Shown here piece by piece: positions 61,359 to 64,000 of a stretch of 64,000 nt of DNA. Where the stretch lies: assembly GCA_002256985.1 (NCBI GenBank), contig NCGO01000010.1, forward strand, positions 60,470-124,469, read 5' to 3'. Position numbers and translations under genes: made by a program. Source of the stretch: Novosphingobium sp. 28-62-57 (GTDB taxonomy: Bacteria > Pseudomonadota > Alphaproteobacteria > Sphingomonadales > Sphingomonadaceae). Positions within the stretch are counted from its first letter, which is position 1. Every line of letters starts with the position of its first letter. Below the pieces are notes generated by a model. The model was not told where the DNA came from and did no database searches. It worked only from the letters and a program-made list of their open reading frames with translations.

Positions 61359-62161
61359 CGGCACTGGTCACGAAGATCGTGGAAAAGCCGTGGGGCAAGG
61401 ATGCGCTGCCGCCGCAGTTTGAAGTGCCGCAGGGCAAGCGCATCGGCGAAGTGTGGTTTGAACCGCCGCCTGCACTGCCCGATATTCTGGTGAAATACAT
61501 CTTCACCAGCGAGAAGCTTTCGGTGCAGGTGCATCCCAGCGACGCGCAGGCCAAGGCCTTGGGAGAAAGCGACCGGGGCAAGGAAGAGTGCTGGCTGGTG
61601 ATCGATGCCGAGCCGGACGCCGTACTGGGCATCGGGTTCACGCAGCCGCTGGATACCGAGGCGATGCGCGATTCTGCGCTGGACGGCAGCATCGAGGGTC
61701 TGATGCAATGGCATCCGGTGTCTGCAGGGGACTTTTTCTACATTCCGGCGGGCACCGTTCATGCCATCGGTGCGGGCGTGAGCCTGATCGAAATCCAGCA
61801 GGCCAGCGACATTACCTATCGCCTGTACGATTACGGCCGCCCACGTGAATTGCATCTGGAACGTGGGCTGCAAGTGGCCAAGGGCGAGACGTATGGCGGG
61901 GGCACAAAGCTTTCGTGGCCCGAGCATGGCGCGGCGGCCATTGTGCGGGGGCCCTATTTCTCCGCCGATCTGGTGAGCGGACCGACCGCCGATGGGCCTG
62001 CGCCTGTGGACCATGCGCCGTGCATCGTGATCCCCGTGGTGGGTGAGGCCATTGTCGATGGTCAGACCGTGCAGGCAGGCGAAGCGGCTTATGCCAGCGA
62101 TGCAGCAGCGGTTGTGTTTGGCGCCGGAAGCCAGTGCATTGTGGTGCGCCGGCCTGGCTAG
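61355..62161 (+). CDS. Class I mannose-6-phosphate isomerase
   Basis: 268 residues, zinc cupin enzyme converting fructose-6-P to mannose-6-P. N-terminal KPWGKD, IGEVWFE, zinc-site motifs VQVHPSDAQA (about 49-58) and IPAGTVHAIG (about 130-139), and IEIQQASDITYRLYDYGR are typical. With the guanylyltransferase it feeds GDP-mannose; a phosphomannomutase is still needed and is not in the window. Confidence 0.92.
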   Translation: MTALVTKIVEKPWGKDALPPQFEVPQGKRIGEVWFEPPPALPDILVKYIFTSEKLSVQVHPSDAQAKALGESDRGKEECWLVIDAEPDAVLGIGFTQPLDTEAMRDSALDGSIEGLMQWHPVSAGDFFYIPAGTVHAIGAGVSLIEIQQASDITYRLYDYGRPRELHLERGLQVAKGETYGGGTKLSWPEHGAAAIVRGPYFSADLVSGPTADGPAPVDHAPCIVIPVVGEAIVDGQTVQAGEAAYASDAAAVVFGAGSQCIVVRRPG

Positions 62162-62223
62162 TCGACGATCTTGCCTCTGCCTTCGTCGCCCCACTGGGCG
62201 CCTTTCCGAGTAGCCATTGCCAC

Positions 62224-62287
62224 CGCCAAATCGGATGAGCGCCAAATCGGATGAGCGCCAAATCAGATTAGCGCCAAATCGGATTAG
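62224..62287. repeat. Four tandem 16-base repeats after the isomerase gene
   Basis: Units at 62224, 62240, 62256 and 62272, consensus CGCCAAATCGGATKAG. Units 1 and 2 are identical. They lie in the convergent gap between the isomerase and a small exported-protein gene. Confidence 0.92.
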
Positions 62288-62342
62288 CGCTTTGACCGGA
62301 AGCGTTGATTCGCATTGCTGCCAAGCCTTTCGGATCAGGCTC

Positions 62343-62738
62343 TCACGACGGTCCAAGCCCGAAAGCGGACCGTTCGATGTCGATATAGACCTTGCAGATC
62401 TTGGCCATGGTGATGATGTACATCGCCGATGGTGGCAGGCTTATATAGTCGTTGTTCTTGTACATGAAGGTGATGTTCTCGCCCAGGGTATCGGCCCCGG
62501 TCTTGAGATCGAGCATGCACTTGGTTCGTCCGCGTTTGACCATGGCTTCGGCCAGCGTATCGTCGGCAAAGATAAAGTTCTGGCTGTCGCTCATCCCCTG
62601 GGCATAAGCGGCGCGGGCCTCGGGCTTCATTGAGAGCCACTGCTGGCGATTGTTGACATAGCCTGCCGCGTTGGCGGCGGATGCTCCCAGCAGTGCGGCC
62701 GTTGCGCACAGCACGCGCATCTTGATCATCAATGTCAC
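62343..62738 (-). CDS. Small exported protein, Rap1a/Tai-like pattern
   Basis: 131 residues with a signal peptide (VLCATAALLGASAANA). The mature part has two cysteines (RTKCMLDL and AKICKVYI) that could form a disulfide, and a pattern of AQGMSDSQNF... C ... LGENITFMYKNN ... AKIC resembling the Rap1a/Tai immunity-like family. This match is by eye and tentative. GGAGGA lies about 7 bases before GTG 62738. No T6SS genes are visible. Confidence 0.6.
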   Translation of the reverse strand: MTLMIKMRVLCATAALLGASAANAAGYVNNRQQWLSMKPEARAAYAQGMSDSQNFIFADDTLAEAMVKRGRTKCMLDLKTGADTLGENITFMYKNNDYISLPPSAMYIITMAKICKVYIDIERSAFGLGPS

Positions 62739-63271
62739 AATGGGTTCCTCCCGCTTCTGTCGTGAATGCAGGCAGGGCGGCTGCGGGGCCGCCTGCATCC
62801 GCCCTTTAGGCCGCATGAGGCTGATTGCGCCATGCCTGGCGGCACAGCCGGGTGTGAGAAACTGATCCAGTTTCGAGGTTCTTCTCCCGACCGCCAAGCC
62901 GGATTTGCCGAAAGTTAGGGCGGTTGATGCCGGAATTCCGGGATCCTGCAGCCCGACATTTCCGATCAAAATCCGAAACCGATGAAGTTGCCGCGTTAAT
63001 GACAGCACCTATCGTTGACTTGTAGGCCTAGTGGAGCAAGTTGACTTGACTCAAATGCAAGGGGACATCCAAATTCGACCAAGATCAATCCAATGTGAAT
63101 TGGTGATCTAAGGGCATCAGTGACCTTCATCAATTTGAAAAGAAAAATCGATTTTTAGCTCGTGATGCGTTTTCCAATTTAATAATTGGAGAACTCGCGT
63201 GGCTATTTCCGTCCTTGAACTATTCGCATTCTGCGAAGAGTTCTTTGCGCCCAAATGCCGGGAGGTTAGTT
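62739..63271. promoter_or_regulatory. 533-base leader/promoter region with three palindromes
   Basis: Divergent region between the small exported protein and the repeat protein, with no ORF I can support. From about 63000 it is AT-rich. It holds a near-perfect operator-like palindrome GATCA..CCAAT-GTGA-ATTGGTGATC (63093-63118), a second CCAATT-TAAT-AATTGG (63174-63189) and a leader hairpin with 12-base arms (63217-63228 and 63232-63243, one mismatch), 28 bases before the repeat-protein start. A GC-rich stem (62766-62798) is near the other gene. Confidence 0.6.
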
Positions 63272-64000
63272 ATGGTAAGTTTGAAGATGAAGTTGTTGCG
63301 CAGCACGACGTTGCCCATTGCCGTGGTTCTGGCAGGACCAGCGATGGCGCAGGTGGCAACCACATCCGGAGGTAGCGATTTCACGACCGTGGGTGGTGAT
63401 GTGGTCACCAGTGGCGGCGATGTTCAAACCGGCGGTGGCAATGTCAACACCGGTACTGGCAGTATCAGTACTGGCGGTGGCAATATCAATCTTGGCGGTG
63501 GCACTCTTACCGGCAATGTAACTGGCAATGTGACGGGCAATGTTACCGGTAATGTTACCGGCAATGTTACGGGCAATGTTACGGGCAATGTTACCGGCGA
63601 CGTGACGGGCAACCTGACCGGCAATGTTTCGGGCGCGACCGGCACGTTCACGGGCGATGTTAGCGCAGACAACGTCATTGCCACTGGCGACGTTTCGGGC
63701 GCGACTGGTACGTTTACGGGCGATGTTTCGGGTGCGACCGGCACGTTCACGGGCGATGTTAGCGCAGACAACGTCGTTGCCACTGGCGACATTTCGGGTG
63801 CGACTGGTACGTTTACGGGCGATGTTTCGGGTGCCAGCGCTGTCTTTACCGGCGATCTTGGCGGTGCAACGCTCACCACAACGGGCAACGCCACGGTGGG
63901 CGGCACGCTCGGTGTCACGGGTGCGACGACCACTGCTGGCGTCACCAACACGGGCAACGTCGGCACCGACACGCTGTCGACCACCGGTCTTGCAACGCTG
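63272..64000 (+). CDS. Repetitive exported (adhesin-like) protein, 3' end outside window
   Basis: The first 243 codons are visible and open. Signal peptide (RSTTLPIAVVLAGPAMAQ), then Gly/Thr-rich repeats: TSGGDV/TGGGN units, ten tetrapeptides of TGNV type (TGNV, TGDV, TGNL), then longer units alternating SGATGTFTGDV and SADNVxATGD, and a TTTGNATVGGTL-like segment. Such beta-repeat stalks with Asn/Asp-Val turns resemble large autotransporter or trimeric adhesin passengers. GGAGG lies 7 bases before ATG 63272. Extreme repeats make it prone to length variation. Confidence 0.75.
   Translation, partial: MVSLKMKLLRSTTLPIAVVLAGPAMAQVATTSGGSDFTTVGGDVVTSGGDVQTGGGNVNTGTGSISTGGGNINLGGGTLTGNVTGNVTGNVTGNVTGNVTGNVTGNVTGDVTGNLTGNVSGATGTFTGDVSADNVIATGDVSGATGTFTGDVSGATGTFTGDVSADNVVATGDISGATGTFTGDVSGASAVFTGDLGGATLTTTGNATVGGTLGVTGATTTAGVTNTGNVGTDTLSTTGLATL

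Noticed and set aside
22217-62342. Search for tRNA, rRNA, tmRNA or riboswitch genes in the gaps
   Set aside because: No cloverleaf, conserved rRNA segment or known riboswitch core was recognised by eye. A covariance-model search would be needed to exclude small RNAs.
63424-63984. Antisense ORF giving a Thr/Pro/Val-rich repeat protein
   Set aside because: It is the complement of the exported TGNV-repeat protein, which has a good RBS and signal peptide. The antisense one has neither.

Overview
The window looks like chromosomal DNA of an alphaproteobacterium of the order Sphingomonadales, most like Novosphingobium or a close relative. This is inferred from gene content, not from a database search. 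Supporting genes are a soluble serine palmitoyltransferase with its own acyl carrier protein (sphingolipid makers), a gene-transfer-agent-type terminase, a DUF1674/RsmB pair, the mutM / ubiE-ubiB / coaBC-dut neighbourhood, a DivK-like regulator, an MipA/OmpV protein and a TonB receptor. The DNA is GC-rich, so long antisense shadow ORFs are frequent. Several families of palindromic repeats sit between genes, and one sits inside a gene.

Left part (1-16.4 kb). The left edge cuts a GTA/phage-type terminase large subunit preceded by a small-terminase-like gene. Then come a DedA/YqaA membrane protein, an MipA/OmpV outer-membrane protein, a RluE-type pseudouridine synthase, the SPT-SGNH pair with its ACP (sphingolipid synthesis), an orphan Pycsar-effector-like membrane protein, a DivK-like regulator, DUF3572-HAD-RidA-GDPD-FemAB-like genes, a DUF2946 / TonB receptor / PepSY metal-uptake cluster, and a ParDE toxin-antitoxin pair.

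Middle part (16.4-40 kb) is mostly housekeeping: DksA, PilZ, an orphan ABC-type binding lipoprotein, DUF4112, SDHAF4-like DUF1674, RsmB, Smr, MltA, Tim44-like, SecB, MurJ, TrpS, a DUF4136 lipoprotein, dUTPase, CoaBC with an in-frame palindromic insertion, an acyltransferase, UbiB, UbiE and MutM. A divergent locus follows with an exported truncated haemoglobin, DUF3034, a cupredoxin-like protein and a GGDEF-EAL protein.

Right part (40-64 kb) is more accessory. It holds a five-gene aromatic or heterocyclic meta-cleavage module, bioB-bioF-bioD, and a LysR-controlled NAD-dependent molybdenum formate dehydrogenase operon (fdsG-fdsB-mobA-fdsA-fdsD-fdhD) with two matching operators. Next are a TonB-like protein and a four-gene mannose locus: a GT4 protein with a second large domain, a GH130 phosphorylase-like protein, mannose-1-phosphate guanylyltransferase and phosphomannose isomerase. 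It ends with a small exported protein and the start of a very repetitive exported protein that runs off the right edge. No rRNA, tRNA, CRISPR array, complete IS element or replication origin was recognised.
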